From: Saccharomycopsis phalli
Lineage: Eukaryota > Ascomycota > Saccharomycetes > Ascoideales > Saccharomycopsidaceae
Length of the DNA stretch: 64,000 nt
Assembly: GCA_020342235.1 (NCBI GenBank)
Contig: CP073216.1
Location: 434,001 to 498,000 of the forward strand
Direction: 5' to 3'
Shown here: piece after piece, positions 9,039 to 19,653 of the stretch
Layout: each line of letters opens with the position of its first letter
Numbering within the stretch: position 1 is the stretch's first letter
The notes under the pieces: generated by a model
Seen by the model: the letters and a program-made list of their open reading frames with translations, nothing else
The model's database searches: none
Told to the model about the DNA's origin: nothing
Made by a program: the position numbers and the translations under genes

Positions 9039-10184
9039 TCAATTGTCGTCGTACATAATGTCCTCGTCCAAGTCTGGCAACGGATAGTTCAATATCACGG
9101 CAATGCCCGTGATTTTGTCCAACTGTTCCCCCGACTCGTGCAAGCTCGAAAATATAGACACCTCTGCGCCTTGGTCCTTCACTGTTTCCACTAGCTGGAT
9201 ATACTCTTGGCGAATCTGTGGGTCGTCGCTTCTGAATAAGCTATCGGTCAATAGCAAGTGTCCTACTGCACCTTGAATGCCAATGGCCTTTAAGCACTCC
9301 TCTTTACCGTACCATGCCTTGCCATTATCCTCGTTCAAATCGTGGAAAAACTCTTCAAGGGTCCGCGCGTCCTTGGCATACTTTGTGTCCTTTAGCTGCT
9401 TAACAATCTCAGGCGTCTTCAACGTCTCATCCAACGACTGCAAGTATCCGTTGTACGAGTGCCCAATAACAAACTTGTCCTTTGCGGCCAATATTACCTG
9501 TTCGTCTGCCTCGGTGGCCTTCTTCATTATTCTCTCTAGGAACGTCTGGGCAATGCTGCCTGGTGACGCAATCAACACTACTTTCAACTTAGTCAAGTCA
9601 AACTTCCGCTTGAACGTCTCATAGCAGTTGTTGTAGAACTTCTCCATGGCCTTGTCGTGATTTCCCGAGTCGCCGCCCCGTCGCTTTTTGGGTATCGACT
9701 TCTCGACCTTTGCTACTAGAATTCTCATGCTGTCGGTTATTAAACAGAAATGCGCAATTCCCTCATGTAATACCACAGCACCAACCTCAGCACGGCTCTC
9801 GACGTCTGTTGCCCGGTGGATATTGTCTAAAGTGTACTCGTCAAACTCATCCTTGTACAACGTGAACGCATGGGTTGAGTCCACTACTGCAGTATGATAC
9901 GATCCCAATGGCACGTACTTATTCTCGGCACAGGTTCTTCCGCGACATCTTAGCGAGCTCGACTCTGCTTCAAACGTGACTTCTTCCACCTTTAGTAGCA
10001 ATTTTACCAAAACTCTTTCCTGCTTGTTCGACCCTTCCTTTGAATAGTTTCTGGAAGTGGTCACACTAATGCGGTCACCATTTTGAATAGTGTTGTATAG
10101 CACCCAGAGATCCTCGCTATCCTGGGCTTGTAGAGTGATGCTGCTCCCCTTATTGTTGGATATATTTTCCCTAATAAGCTTCAT
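9039..10184 (-). CDS. DOM34: Dom34/Pelota ribosome rescue factor
   Basis: A 381-residue eRF1-like protein that, with Hbs1, enters the A site of stalled ribosomes and starts no-go decay or non-stop rescue with Rli1. Three eRF1-type domains are seen: an Sm-like N domain beginning MKLIRENISNNKG (matching Pelota), a central domain with GGDSGNHDKAMEKFYNN, and a C-terminal domain with GAVGHLLLTDSLFR. The GGQ peptide-release motif of eRF1 is absent, as expected for Dom34. The ATG at 10184 fits the family N-terminus exactly and gives nearly the S. cerevisiae length (386); the upstream open frame has no ATG. It is divergent from SEH1, with 144 bp between the two ATGs. Confidence 0.92.
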   Translation of the reverse strand: MKLIRENISNNKGSSITLQAQDSEDLWVLYNTIQNGDRISVTTSRNYSKEGSNKQERVLVKLLLKVEEVTFEAESSSLRCRGRTCAENKYVPLGSYHTAVVDSTHAFTLYKDEFDEYTLDNIHRATDVESRAEVGAVVLHEGIAHFCLITDSMRILVAKVEKSIPKKRRGGDSGNHDKAMEKFYNNCYETFKRKFDLTKLKVVLIASPGSIAQTFLERIMKKATEADEQVILAAKDKFVIGHSYNGYLQSLDETLKTPEIVKQLKDTKYAKDARTLEEFFHDLNEDNGKAWYGKEECLKAIGIQGAVGHLLLTDSLFRSDDPQIRQEYIQLVETVKDQGAEVSIFSSLHESGEQLDKITGIAVILNYPLPDLDEDIMYDDN

Positions 10185-10328
10185 TTGCTGCAACACCGAC
10201 GGTGAACTTTTCTTGCTTATGCCTATTACGAAGCCCTGTTCCAGTTTGGATTCCTGGATTCTGGATTTTCGGGGTTGCGCGCCCGGGCATTTGTATATTT
10301 TGCATATCTGGATCTTCAAAGTTGCAAG

Positions 10329-11360
10329 ATGGGATTACATCTGTTGGCTACCGGTCATGAAGACTTAATTCACGATACCGCGTTTGATTACTATGGCAGA
10401 ACCTTTGCCACCTGTTCCTCAGATCGCCACATCAAGGTGTTTGTACAAGATAGCAACGAGAAGTGGGTGCTACGAGACTCGTGGAAGGCCCATGACTCTG
10501 CCGTGGTGAAATTGGCGTGGGCTCCTCCAGAATACGGCCAGATTCTTGCGTCTGTGTCGTACGACCGAACTTTGAAGATCTGGGAGCACAAGAACGATGC
10601 CTTGTCGAATTCAGGTAGCTGTTATCAGCGCCTTTGTACTCTTAGCGACAGCCAAGGCCCGCAATTTGACTTGGCATTTGCGCCGGGGTACCTCGAGGTA
10701 TTCCGTCTAGCTTCAATTGGCTCGGATGGAGTGTTGAGGATATATGAGGCGCTCAATATTTCCGACTTGACTGACTGGCAGTTGATCCAGCTGATACCCG
10801 TTATTCCAAAACCGGCCAACATGAACCTCCAGGCAAATTTCACGGTAAACTGGTGCAAGTCCAAGTTTGCTAGAGAAAAGTTGTGCGTGAGCGCGTTAGA
10901 CGTGGCGTTGATCCTATTGCGGGACTCCAGCAACAAGTACAAGCTTGCAAAGGCTCTTCCTGAACATAACAGTTTGATACGAGACGTCTCGTGGGCACCA
11001 TCCATGGGCCGGTCGTATGAGTTGTTGGCCACTGCATCGAAGGATGGGTACGTGAGAATATTCAAGATAACCGACGTCAGCTCTGACACGTTTAGCTTGA
11101 ATTCCGGCATGGTTATCGACGAAGATAGCGAGGTGAACGACTTTAATGGCACGAATATCAGCGATGAGTTGCGATCAAGACTTGATATCAAGCAGATTGC
11201 TGAACACGACGACCACAAGTCAGACGTGTGGAGCGTGGACTGGAATTCAACAGGAACGCTATTGAGTAGTACTGGGAACGATGGGAAAGTACGGTTCTGG
11301 AAAGCTAGTAGACAGAATGAATTTATATGTATAGCAACGACATCTGCTCAAAAACAATAA
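10329..11360 (+). CDS. SEH1: Nucleoporin / SEA complex WD40 protein Seh1
   Basis: A 343-residue beta-propeller subunit of the Nup84 (Y) complex of the nuclear pore, also part of the SEA/GATOR2 complex acting on TORC1. The protein starts MGLHLLATGHEDLIHD and follows S. cerevisiae Seh1 throughout: YYGRTFATCSSDRHIKVF, SWKAHDSAVVKLAWAPPEYG, HNSLIRDVSWAPSMGRSYEL and SDVWSVDWNSTGTLLSS near the C-terminus. Six WD-like blades are present; Seh1 normally takes a seventh from Nup85. The ATG at 10329 was chosen because the 18 codons before it start without ATG and lie in the DOM34 promoter. It is convergent with APC1, with 55 bp between stops. Confidence 0.93.
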   Translation: MGLHLLATGHEDLIHDTAFDYYGRTFATCSSDRHIKVFVQDSNEKWVLRDSWKAHDSAVVKLAWAPPEYGQILASVSYDRTLKIWEHKNDALSNSGSCYQRLCTLSDSQGPQFDLAFAPGYLEVFRLASIGSDGVLRIYEALNISDLTDWQLIQLIPVIPKPANMNLQANFTVNWCKSKFAREKLCVSALDVALILLRDSSNKYKLAKALPEHNSLIRDVSWAPSMGRSYELLATASKDGYVRIFKITDVSSDTFSLNSGMVIDEDSEVNDFNGTNISDELRSRLDIKQIAEHDDHKSDVWSVDWNSTGTLLSSTGNDGKVRFWKASRQNEFICIATTSAQKQ

Positions 11361-11415
11361 TATATAGCAATGAGACAATAGTACCATATATAGTACGGCA
11401 CATTGCCAAATGTAG

Positions 11416-14400
11416 TCACTTGAGTTGGTTGGAAAATCTCCATAATTCCGCCCGGAGCATTTCGACAAACTCAGGCGTGAGATAGTAACAGTCTATGCTT
11501 GGGGCTTTCTCGTGGAACGCAAACAACAACTTGATACTCCAGAGATCATCTACTGATTTAGGGTGCGTAGTCATGTGGCTGATTTCCAAGCGGAAATTAT
11601 CAAACGTGTCTCGTTTGGCTTCGTTCTCAAAGAGCATGTCAAAAGCCTTGTCGGTCTGACTCTTGGTGCTGGTATCAAACTCTTTGGATGTGCTTTGCAC
11701 CACCGCGTGGAACAGATTCTCATTGATTTGCGGATATTTTTTGTCGGTGTGAGTGTTGTGGTCCACATATATCGTCATGCTTTGCTTGATCCTGTCGTAG
11801 ATTTCCTGCTTGCTGCCAAAGTCAAGGCTGACCTCAAAGTATTTGTTAGAAACCGTCCGTATGGACTCAATGCTGCTTAGCTTAGGTACTAAACAAGGCG
11901 CAGTCAAACTCACCATGCTTCCGTTCTTCAAATGCACTTCAATTGGGACCTTAACCGGCTTCAACGTATCCACCTCACGGGTAATCATGCATCGTGGACT
12001 CACCGATAACGCCCAGAAATGCCGGAGAGCCTCCAAATATGTCTGCGACTCACTACCCTTGGTGGCTTGTGTAGGGTACACTGCGGTCAAGAGAGCTGCC
12101 AATGCAAAATTGCTGTCGTCAAACGCATACTCGCCACTACCAAGGAACAAAAATCCTAGAGCCATGCTCAGAGCAACGTAGTTGGAATATATTAACTCGC
12201 TGCTGATGCGATTGTGCAACGCTCGGAGTCTTCTGAAGGTCTCCAAGTCACCAGTTCCAGCCATGATCAACGCCAAGGATAATGCTAATACATCCTGCAC
12301 TTTGGCCGCTGAGCCCTGTGCAGCTTTCTCGTCAAACCTCTCGCATCTAATTAACGTAGTCCGCATGAACTCATCCAAGAAGAAGAGAACTGTGTCTCTC
12401 GCTTCAATGTCACCGGTAGATGCATACCTCAATCCAATAGATAAGCACGCTCCTCCAATGCAGTTGAAATATCCACACTGGTCACTATCAAGATAATGTA
12501 TTTCCTCTATGGAGTACTGGCTCCGCAAACAGGCAGGGATCTGGTGATACACCCAGTTGCGTGATTTTCCAATGTCGTTGAATAAAATCAAGTTCCTAGC
12601 AACAATTCGCAACAACAATAGGTCCGACCGCGTGTAATCCAACAACTTTATCGTATCTGGCAATACAAGCTTGTCTGCAATGCCACTATTGTGGGTTCGG
12701 ATATAGATAAGCCCCAAGGCAATGATTGCCCCAGGAGCAGACTTGTCATACTCATGACTTGTCTGCACATCTCGTAGCGAAACCGCCATGGATAAAAGCT
12801 TGTCTGTAATGTGTGTGTCGCTAAGTCCAATCAAATCGTTGCCTTTGCCTAAATTCACGTATCCCAATGCGATTCCTGCCGCCAATCGGTACCCTTCGTC
12901 CACCACTACCCGATCGTTAAAGGACACTGAGGCACTGATTTGAGATAACAATATCTCACTCATACTATGATGCTGTGTCTCCAAATACAATAAACCAATC
13001 CCAATAAGTCCAGCCGTCTGTACAGGCAATGAAACGTTCATGTCGGTAGCTCCCTGTGGCAAGAGCGCAATCACATGCACCGACAACACTTTGGTTAGTT
13101 TCATATCCATTGATCCTCGAGAACTGGCAGAGACTCCAATCAACAATCCAACACTGGTGTGGCTATGTTTTGGTCCTAGGTAGTTATACATGTTCCACTT
13201 TTCAAGATTCTTCAAGTGCCCATTCAAGCCGAGGCCCAACAAGAAGCCACCATGCTGCGAATTATGAGACGCAGGCTTGTTGAATTCAATCCAGCTTCCC
13301 ACCACGTTCTTTGCCTCCCTTAGGATGGTTAATCCCGAAGACGCACCATTATGAAAGTATCCCCAATCTGATAATTTTTCGTCAAGAGCGTCCTTGTTCA
13401 ATGTAAGTGTGGTGTTTGCCGGCTGTATTACCGTGTCGAAATTCAACTTTGGGATTGGAAATTTCTCGGTCAAAATTGGAACTCTGCTAGAGAAAAATAA
13501 AATGCCCCGTCCCAACGAAACAGTCAAAGTTCTTATTGCTACCTGCTTAGACAATTCCTGGTGAACCTTCAATAATTCATACTCATTCAACTCCGGAGAT
13601 GGTTTCAATGACACTGTCTGCACTTTGGAGGACTGGAGAAGCTTGGTAATTTCGTAGAATCTTCGATCCGACGAAAAAATGAGCTTTGTAATTGTCAATT
13701 TGTCGGCTTCGGTGTGGCCATCCCAGGCACCAGTTGGCTCATCTAGCTTTATAGATTGGATAATTTGATTTGTGTCTCTGCTATTAGCAGACTGTACCTG
13801 TGGCTCAGGCGGCCTGTAGGAGTTGGCCTTGCCAGTGAGAATCATTTTCAAATCCTTTCGGTTGACCAAGTCAATGAATTCCAAAGAGGATTCTATGGTC
13901 GCGGTGTTTTTGCAGTTAATGAGATATTCCTTTAGCAACGCCGAAATACCAATTGGATAAGTATCCAAATCGAACTGGTTAATTTTGTATTCAACAATGA
14001 GACTCACCACGTCGGTTGGGGTAAATCTTGACGATACAATGGCCTCAAATATCCTCAACACGTAGTACGTTCTTGGGGTGACAATTTCGTCGACAGAGTC
14101 ATTCTCCTCGGCCAATTGAGATATAGTGACATATGGGATGATGGTGTCGGAAAAGATGCTGCACAACGATTGTAAGAGGTTTGGCGGAGATTGCAAAGGG
14201 ATTACGACTGAAAATCGCTGGTTGCGGTCCAAGTTACTCACCAGATAATGATTTGTCCAAAGATTTGGCCAGCCCATCCATACTGAAAGTTGGGCTAATA
14301 AAAGGCTCAAGTTAAAGCAGTTTTCGACCACGTTTAATTTTATCTCTTCGAGTAGCAAGTGAAGCCCCAAGACTATATTTGGGGTCAAGTCGCTTAGTAA

Positions 14401-16020
14401 TTTCTGGTAGTCTACCAGGGATTGAAGCTTTGCATTTGACTGGTTCAACTTTATGGTATTAGCTAGCTGTTTTGAGATGTCGTTGGTGACGCTCAAGTCA
14501 CTAAAGTCTGTGCCAGATGGGACCACGATGGACAATATGGCGATGATAAATGCTACCCAGTCGGAATCACAGAGAGACTTTGAAGCACACCATTTGAGCC
14601 ATATATACTCGTAGACATAAGGTCCACATACATGCATCAAGCACTGGAGACATTTGTTTGTTAGCTGGTCATGGGGCTGGATTAGTAGTTTTGTCAAGAA
14701 GAACTCGTTGGAGTCTGTAGTATACGCTAGGGAATTGTCTACACAACCGTCCAATGCCACTGCTTTGTGGTCTAAATGGAGGGTGTGCGACGTCAAGTTT
14801 AGAAATGGGTTAATGAGCACCACGGTGGAGCCGTCTTCTTTTAGGGCCACAAGAAAGCTTTCGTGGTTGGAAGATTCCACGGGAATAGCATCGATGCACT
14901 TGAAATTGAAGGATCTCTGGTATGAGGGTAAGCTGACGGAGTTGTTTGACGATTTGAAAATAAGAACCTCCGTGTCCTTGGACCTGGAGTTTACAATGAC
15001 AATCCCCTGTTGGTCCAAGAACTTCAAGCTGAAGATCTTGAGATCGGTTATTTCGTCGTTGAACTGCAATTTTTCAATCTTGGTCAAGACCAAGTCCTTT
15101 CTAAAGCTGGTTTCCGCGTTCAAGATGCTATTGCTGGTGGTGCTGCTACTGTCGGTGTCCATGGTCACGTCGGTTCCCGAAGCCATTCTATCGTAGGAAA
15201 GCATCTCTGAGTGAGACACTGAGCGTCTTGTCTGGAACTTGGAGCTGATTTCCGGGGTATCGTTCAATTCGGACTCCATCACGCTGCTGGGGATGGACGA
15301 TTTGCGGGAGAGCGAGCGTTTCCGCATGGACGACCGCTTAGAGCCGGTGGCGACTTTGTTTTTGCTGTGAGACAAGAACCGGATGTGGTATATGGCGATG
15401 ATATTGTTGGAGGTGTTGAAAGTCACGGCAAACGAGGTGGTGGAGTTTGGAGGGAACCAGACCAACATCTCGGTAGGGCTGAATGAGGATGTGGATGACG
15501 ACACTGCCACCCCCAAGTCATCCAAGGGGTCTAGAATGGTGAGAAAGCTTGCCTTGCTGGGGCTGGTGTCAGTGGAGCCGGAACTGACGCAAGGTCTTGT
15601 TTCCAGCAGGGTTTTGCGCTCTAGGATGACGCCAAACTCAAAGGGCATGGCTCTTGTCATGGCAAAGGGGAAGCTTATGGAGAAGATCTCGTCGTCGACA
15701 AAGTGGAAGTACGCTCGGTTGGGGTACACCACCATCAAGGCACGCTTGTTCAAGTAGTCGTGGTGGCGGGCCGCTGAATCAGGGCGCAAGATGCGCAACT
15801 GGCTGCTCCTGAACTTGATGATATAGGCGGCTAGGATGTTATCCTCCGAGGCCGAATGGCGCCTGACGATGGTGTCGTTCTTGAGCCATATCACCTCGCG
15901 GTCGCTTTTGAGCAAGATCTCGTTCTCTGGATACAATAGCTTGTGAAAACTGCTCCCGGCAGCACATTGCCGTGCCGTCGCCGCCGGGAACTCTTTGCTT
16001 TCCAACTGTATGTGTTCCAT
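11416..16020 (-). CDS. APC1: Anaphase-promoting complex subunit 1 (Apc1)
   Basis: A 1534-residue scaffold of the APC/C ubiquitin ligase. The N-terminal half is a divergent beta-propeller-like region with a Ser-rich basic loop (about residues 215-280), the area where APC1 orthologues carry mitotic phosphorylation sites. The C-terminal half holds proteasome/cyclosome (PC) repeats: HSHTSVGLLIGVSASSRGSM, then LPVQTAGLIGIGLLYLET and IALGLIYI, GGACLSIGLRYA and ALSMALGFLFLGSG segments. The segment NYLGPKHSHTSVGLLIG is typical of Apc1. The ATG is at 16020. It is divergent from ALG7, with 88 bp between ATGs. No internal break was seen. Confidence 0.9.
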   Translation of the reverse strand: MEHIQLESKEFPAATARQCAAGSSFHKLLYPENEILLKSDREVIWLKNDTIVRRHSASEDNILAAYIIKFRSSQLRILRPDSAARHHDYLNKRALMVVYPNRAYFHFVDDEIFSISFPFAMTRAMPFEFGVILERKTLLETRPCVSSGSTDTSPSKASFLTILDPLDDLGVAVSSSTSSFSPTEMLVWFPPNSTTSFAVTFNTSNNIIAIYHIRFLSHSKNKVATGSKRSSMRKRSLSRKSSIPSSVMESELNDTPEISSKFQTRRSVSHSEMLSYDRMASGTDVTMDTDSSSTTSNSILNAETSFRKDLVLTKIEKLQFNDEITDLKIFSLKFLDQQGIVIVNSRSKDTEVLIFKSSNNSVSLPSYQRSFNFKCIDAIPVESSNHESFLVALKEDGSTVVLINPFLNLTSHTLHLDHKAVALDGCVDNSLAYTTDSNEFFLTKLLIQPHDQLTNKCLQCLMHVCGPYVYEYIWLKWCASKSLCDSDWVAFIIAILSIVVPSGTDFSDLSVTNDISKQLANTIKLNQSNAKLQSLVDYQKLLSDLTPNIVLGLHLLLEEIKLNVVENCFNLSLLLAQLSVWMGWPNLWTNHYLVSNLDRNQRFSVVIPLQSPPNLLQSLCSIFSDTIIPYVTISQLAEENDSVDEIVTPRTYYVLRIFEAIVSSRFTPTDVVSLIVEYKINQFDLDTYPIGISALLKEYLINCKNTATIESSLEFIDLVNRKDLKMILTGKANSYRPPEPQVQSANSRDTNQIIQSIKLDEPTGAWDGHTEADKLTITKLIFSSDRRFYEITKLLQSSKVQTVSLKPSPELNEYELLKVHQELSKQVAIRTLTVSLGRGILFFSSRVPILTEKFPIPKLNFDTVIQPANTTLTLNKDALDEKLSDWGYFHNGASSGLTILREAKNVVGSWIEFNKPASHNSQHGGFLLGLGLNGHLKNLEKWNMYNYLGPKHSHTSVGLLIGVSASSRGSMDMKLTKVLSVHVIALLPQGATDMNVSLPVQTAGLIGIGLLYLETQHHSMSEILLSQISASVSFNDRVVVDEGYRLAAGIALGYVNLGKGNDLIGLSDTHITDKLLSMAVSLRDVQTSHEYDKSAPGAIIALGLIYIRTHNSGIADKLVLPDTIKLLDYTRSDLLLLRIVARNLILFNDIGKSRNWVYHQIPACLRSQYSIEEIHYLDSDQCGYFNCIGGACLSIGLRYASTGDIEARDTVLFFLDEFMRTTLIRCERFDEKAAQGSAAKVQDVLALSLALIMAGTGDLETFRRLRALHNRISSELIYSNYVALSMALGFLFLGSGEYAFDDSNFALAALLTAVYPTQATKGSESQTYLEALRHFWALSVSPRCMITREVDTLKPVKVPIEVHLKNGSMVSLTAPCLVPKLSSIESIRTVSNKYFEVSLDFGSKQEIYDRIKQSMTIYVDHNTHTDKKYPQINENLFHAVVQSTSKEFDTSTKSQTDKAFDMLFENEAKRDTFDNFRLEISHMTTHPKSVDDLWSIKLLFAFHEKAPSIDCYYLTPEFVEMLRAELWRFSNQLK

Positions 16021-16108
16021 CAACTACCAAGATCCACTGCTGCGGGTATGGATTTTCTGCGGGTGAAATTTCCGCGATCCATGCACGTTGCTCCCAGAGT
16101 ATATCATC

Positions 16109-17491
16109 ATGCTAGGCAATTTGGTACTGGCCAGTGTCGCGTTTGCGCTCTTATTTGTTGACATCTCCTCCAACCAGCCGCTTGTGTCGGCAACCGGGTT
16201 TGCCATTCTCGGCTACCAGGTCGTCAACTACTTGATACCCCGGCTCGGAGCCTCGTTCGTCGGCATTGGCCTCAAGGGCCACGACTTGTCCAAGCGAGAC
16301 AGACCGTTGCTTCCAGAATGCATGGGCGCCATCTCCGCAGTGGTGTATTTGTTTGTCATGTTCTTTTTCATCCCGTTCATATTCATCCAGATCATGATCG
16401 TCAACACCAGCGGCGGAGGGAATCGCGACGACGTCGAGTATCAGGGCACACTCAGCCAAAAGTTCCCGCACTCCAAGTTGGTGCAGTACTTGTCTGCGGT
16501 CTTGTGCTTGGAGAGCCAGATCTTGCTTGGCGTCGCCGACGACTTGTTTGACGTCAAGTGGAGACACAAGTTCTTCATGCCTGCCATTGCCGCAATTCCC
16601 CTCCTTATAGTCTACTACATCGACTTTGGTGCCACCACCATCCTCATCCCCCACATGGTGTCGCAGTACTTGCACCAAACCACCATCGACCTTGGCATTG
16701 GGTACTACTTGTACATGGCAGCAATCGCGATCTTCTGCCCAAACTCCATCAACATCCTTGCAGGAGTCAACGGCTTGGAGGTCGGCCAGTCCATTGTGTT
16801 GGCCTTGATCTTCTTGGTCAACGACTTCTGCTACATCTTCTTCTCCCACTTTCCCCAGTCCATCTCCTCGCACTTGTTCTCGGCATGCTTGTTGATCCCG
16901 TTTCTTGGCGTCAGCCTCGCCTTGATCAAGTACAACTGGTTCCCAGCACGTGTGTTTGTCGGCGACACGTTCTGCTACTTTGCGGGCATGCTCTTTGCCG
17001 TGGTCGGCATCTTGGGCCACTTCTCCAAGACGTTGCTCTTGTTCTTCATCCCGCAGATATTCAACTTCCTCTACTCCGTGCCCCAATTGTTCCACTTGGT
17101 GCCGATCCCACGCCACAGAATGCCCCAGTTGGACGTCGACTCGGGGTTGTTGCATCCCTCCATGACAGTCTTGGTTGACGGCGACACCGTCACCCTCACT
17201 AGGAAACACAAAATCGCACAGCTTATTGCCGGAGCCTTGCGGCTTTTCCGTTTGGTTAAAGTCGAAGAGGCCACGGTCACGGTGCATGGTTCGGGCAAGA
17301 AAATCACAGTCATTAAACGCATCAACAATCTCACGCTCATCAACTTGGTGCTTGTTGCCTTTGGGCCAATGCGTGAAGATGTGCTCTGCCTGACGATATT
17401 GGGTATTCAGTTTGCGATTGGGTTAGTAGCAATTGTAGGCAGACATACCGTGGGGCCATTGCTCTTTGGCTATGATAATTTATGGAGCTGA
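16109..17491 (+). CDS. ALG7: UDP-GlcNAc:dolichyl-phosphate GlcNAc-1-phosphotransferase (Alg7)
   Basis: A 461-residue polytopic ER enzyme catalysing the first step of N-glycan precursor synthesis: transfer of GlcNAc-1-phosphate to dolichyl phosphate (the tunicamycin target). About ten hydrophobic helices are visible. Family motifs: LSKRDRPLLPECMGAIS near residue 60; the acidic GVADDLFDVKWRHK pair needed for Mg2+ binding; a NDFCYIFF region; and VFVGDTFCYFAGM followed by LVPIPRHRMP (sugar-nucleotide loop). The ATG at 16109 begins MLGNLVLASVAF. It is noticeably GC-rich with biased codon use. The last codons overlap the first unit of a 23-bp tandem array, so the TGA stop lies within the repeat. 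Confidence 0.93.
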   Translation: MLGNLVLASVAFALLFVDISSNQPLVSATGFAILGYQVVNYLIPRLGASFVGIGLKGHDLSKRDRPLLPECMGAISAVVYLFVMFFFIPFIFIQIMIVNTSGGGNRDDVEYQGTLSQKFPHSKLVQYLSAVLCLESQILLGVADDLFDVKWRHKFFMPAIAAIPLLIVYYIDFGATTILIPHMVSQYLHQTTIDLGIGYYLYMAAIAIFCPNSINILAGVNGLEVGQSIVLALIFLVNDFCYIFFSHFPQSISSHLFSACLLIPFLGVSLALIKYNWFPARVFVGDTFCYFAGMLFAVVGILGHFSKTLLLFFIPQIFNFLYSVPQLFHLVPIPRHRMPQLDVDSGLLHPSMTVLVDGDTVTLTRKHKIAQLIAGALRLFRLVKVEEATVTVHGSGKKITVIKRINNLTLINLVLVAFGPMREDVLCLTILGIQFAIGLVAIVGRHTVGPLLFGYDNLWS

Positions 17492-17766
17492 GCTGGTTCT
17501 GATATATTAGCTGAGTTGGTTCTGATATATTAGCTGAGCTGGTTCTGATATATTAGCTGAGCTGGTTCTGATATATTAGCTGAGCTGGTTCTGATATATT
17601 AAGCTGAGTTGGTCCTGATATATTAGCTGAGTTGGTCCTAATATATTAGCTGAGCTGGTCCTAATATATTAGCTGAGCTGGTCCTAATATATTGATCTGA
17701 GCTGGTCCTGATATATTGATCTGAGCTGGTCCTGATATATTGAGTAGTGCTGGCACTGTAATATAC
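17487..17766 (+). repeat. 23-bp minisatellite starting at the ALG7 stop codon
   Basis: Eleven head-to-tail units, the first at 17487-17509, each beginning GCTGAGCTGGTTCTGATA and ending in TATTA. Units 1-5 are nearly identical, with C/T variation at one site. Units 6-8 share TTC>TCC and GATAT>AATAT changes. Units 9-11 switch to a 24-25-bp form with TTGAT in place of TTA, and a decayed twelfth copy starts near 17744. The graded divergence looks like polarised expansion from the ALG7 side. The unit is not a multiple of three, so it is not coding. Confidence 0.93.
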
Positions 17767-17784
17767 TGTTTTTACTCCTAATGT

Positions 17785-17904
17785 ATTTGATGATTGTTAA
17801 TATTCTATACTTGATGATTGTTAATATTTTACACTTGATAGTCGTTGATATTTTATACTTGATAGTCGTTAATAGTTTATACTTGATAGTCGTAGATATA
17901 CTAT
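17785..17904 (+). repeat. 24-bp minisatellite, five units
   Basis: Five abutting units of exactly 24 bp (17785-17808, 17809-17832, 17833-17856, 17857-17880, 17881-17904), each like ACTTGATAGTCGTTAATA plus six further bases. The first two have GATGATTG where the last three have GATAGTCG. It is unrelated in sequence to the 23-bp array just upstream. Confidence 0.9.
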
Positions 17905-18114
17905 ATTTGCAATAAAAGAGCTTCACTTCTAGACACCATTCTGGCTAATTCAAACTTGCATCTCAACGGTTATGGTCTAGTCCATTCCCTTTCTACAGAG
18001 GCATGGTCTTGTAACTTTTTATCCTCGTTAGAGTTTCTTTTCACAACTTGTTTGTTCTGTTGCCATGCTACATTACCTTTGGAGCTTCAATTCCTTGTAA
18101 ACGCTACCAAGATA

Positions 18115-18256
18115 CCAAATCACCACCCACGTTACACTACCAAATACCAAAATACTACCTACGTTACACTACCAAAATACCAAAACACCAACCATGTTAC
18201 ACCAACCATGTTACACCACCCTCGTTACACCACCCTCGTTACACCACCCACATTAC
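18115..18256 (+). repeat. 14-bp minisatellite with a longer nested copy, near the SFA1 3' end
   Basis: Five exact-length 14-bp units (18187-18200 to 18243-18256) of the form ACCAACCATGTTAC, then ACCACCCTCGTTAC, then ACCACCCACATTAC. Upstream (about 18115-18186) the same CACGTTAC or TACGTTAC end is spaced by ACTACCAAATACCAAAATA, giving longer degenerate copies. It lies 57 bp beyond the SFA1 stop. The remaining spacer of the 822-bp ALG7-SFA1 gap shows no gene. Confidence 0.88.
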
Positions 18257-18313
18257 ACTTCTACAATACACCAGTCATTGGTAATACACTTTTGCATATA
18301 CACATACTATCCA

Positions 18314-19505
<1,192 letters not shown>

Positions 19506-19653
19506 GATGGTGTGCGTGTGGTACAGCAGCGGGTTATGTGCGAGTCCCGAAAATAGGGTCTGAATTTCTCCAGCAGCACACTGCGGGACGCACTGTGTAG
19601 TGGACACGGGAAATTGCCTCTGGGACTGTCGGTTTTTGCAAGCACATTTATTA

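Noticed and set aside
16151-17287. 378-codon open frame antisense to ALG7
   Set aside because: It mirrors a GC-rich, codon-biased gene, starts near no promoter and has low-complexity, charged composition typical of antisense shadow frames.
17487-17766. 23-bp array as an internal telomere repeat
   Set aside because: CTG-clade telomere units are also near 23 bp, but this unit lacks the G-rich/TGT-type strand asymmetry and the conserved core I know from those telomeres, and it lies between housekeeping genes.
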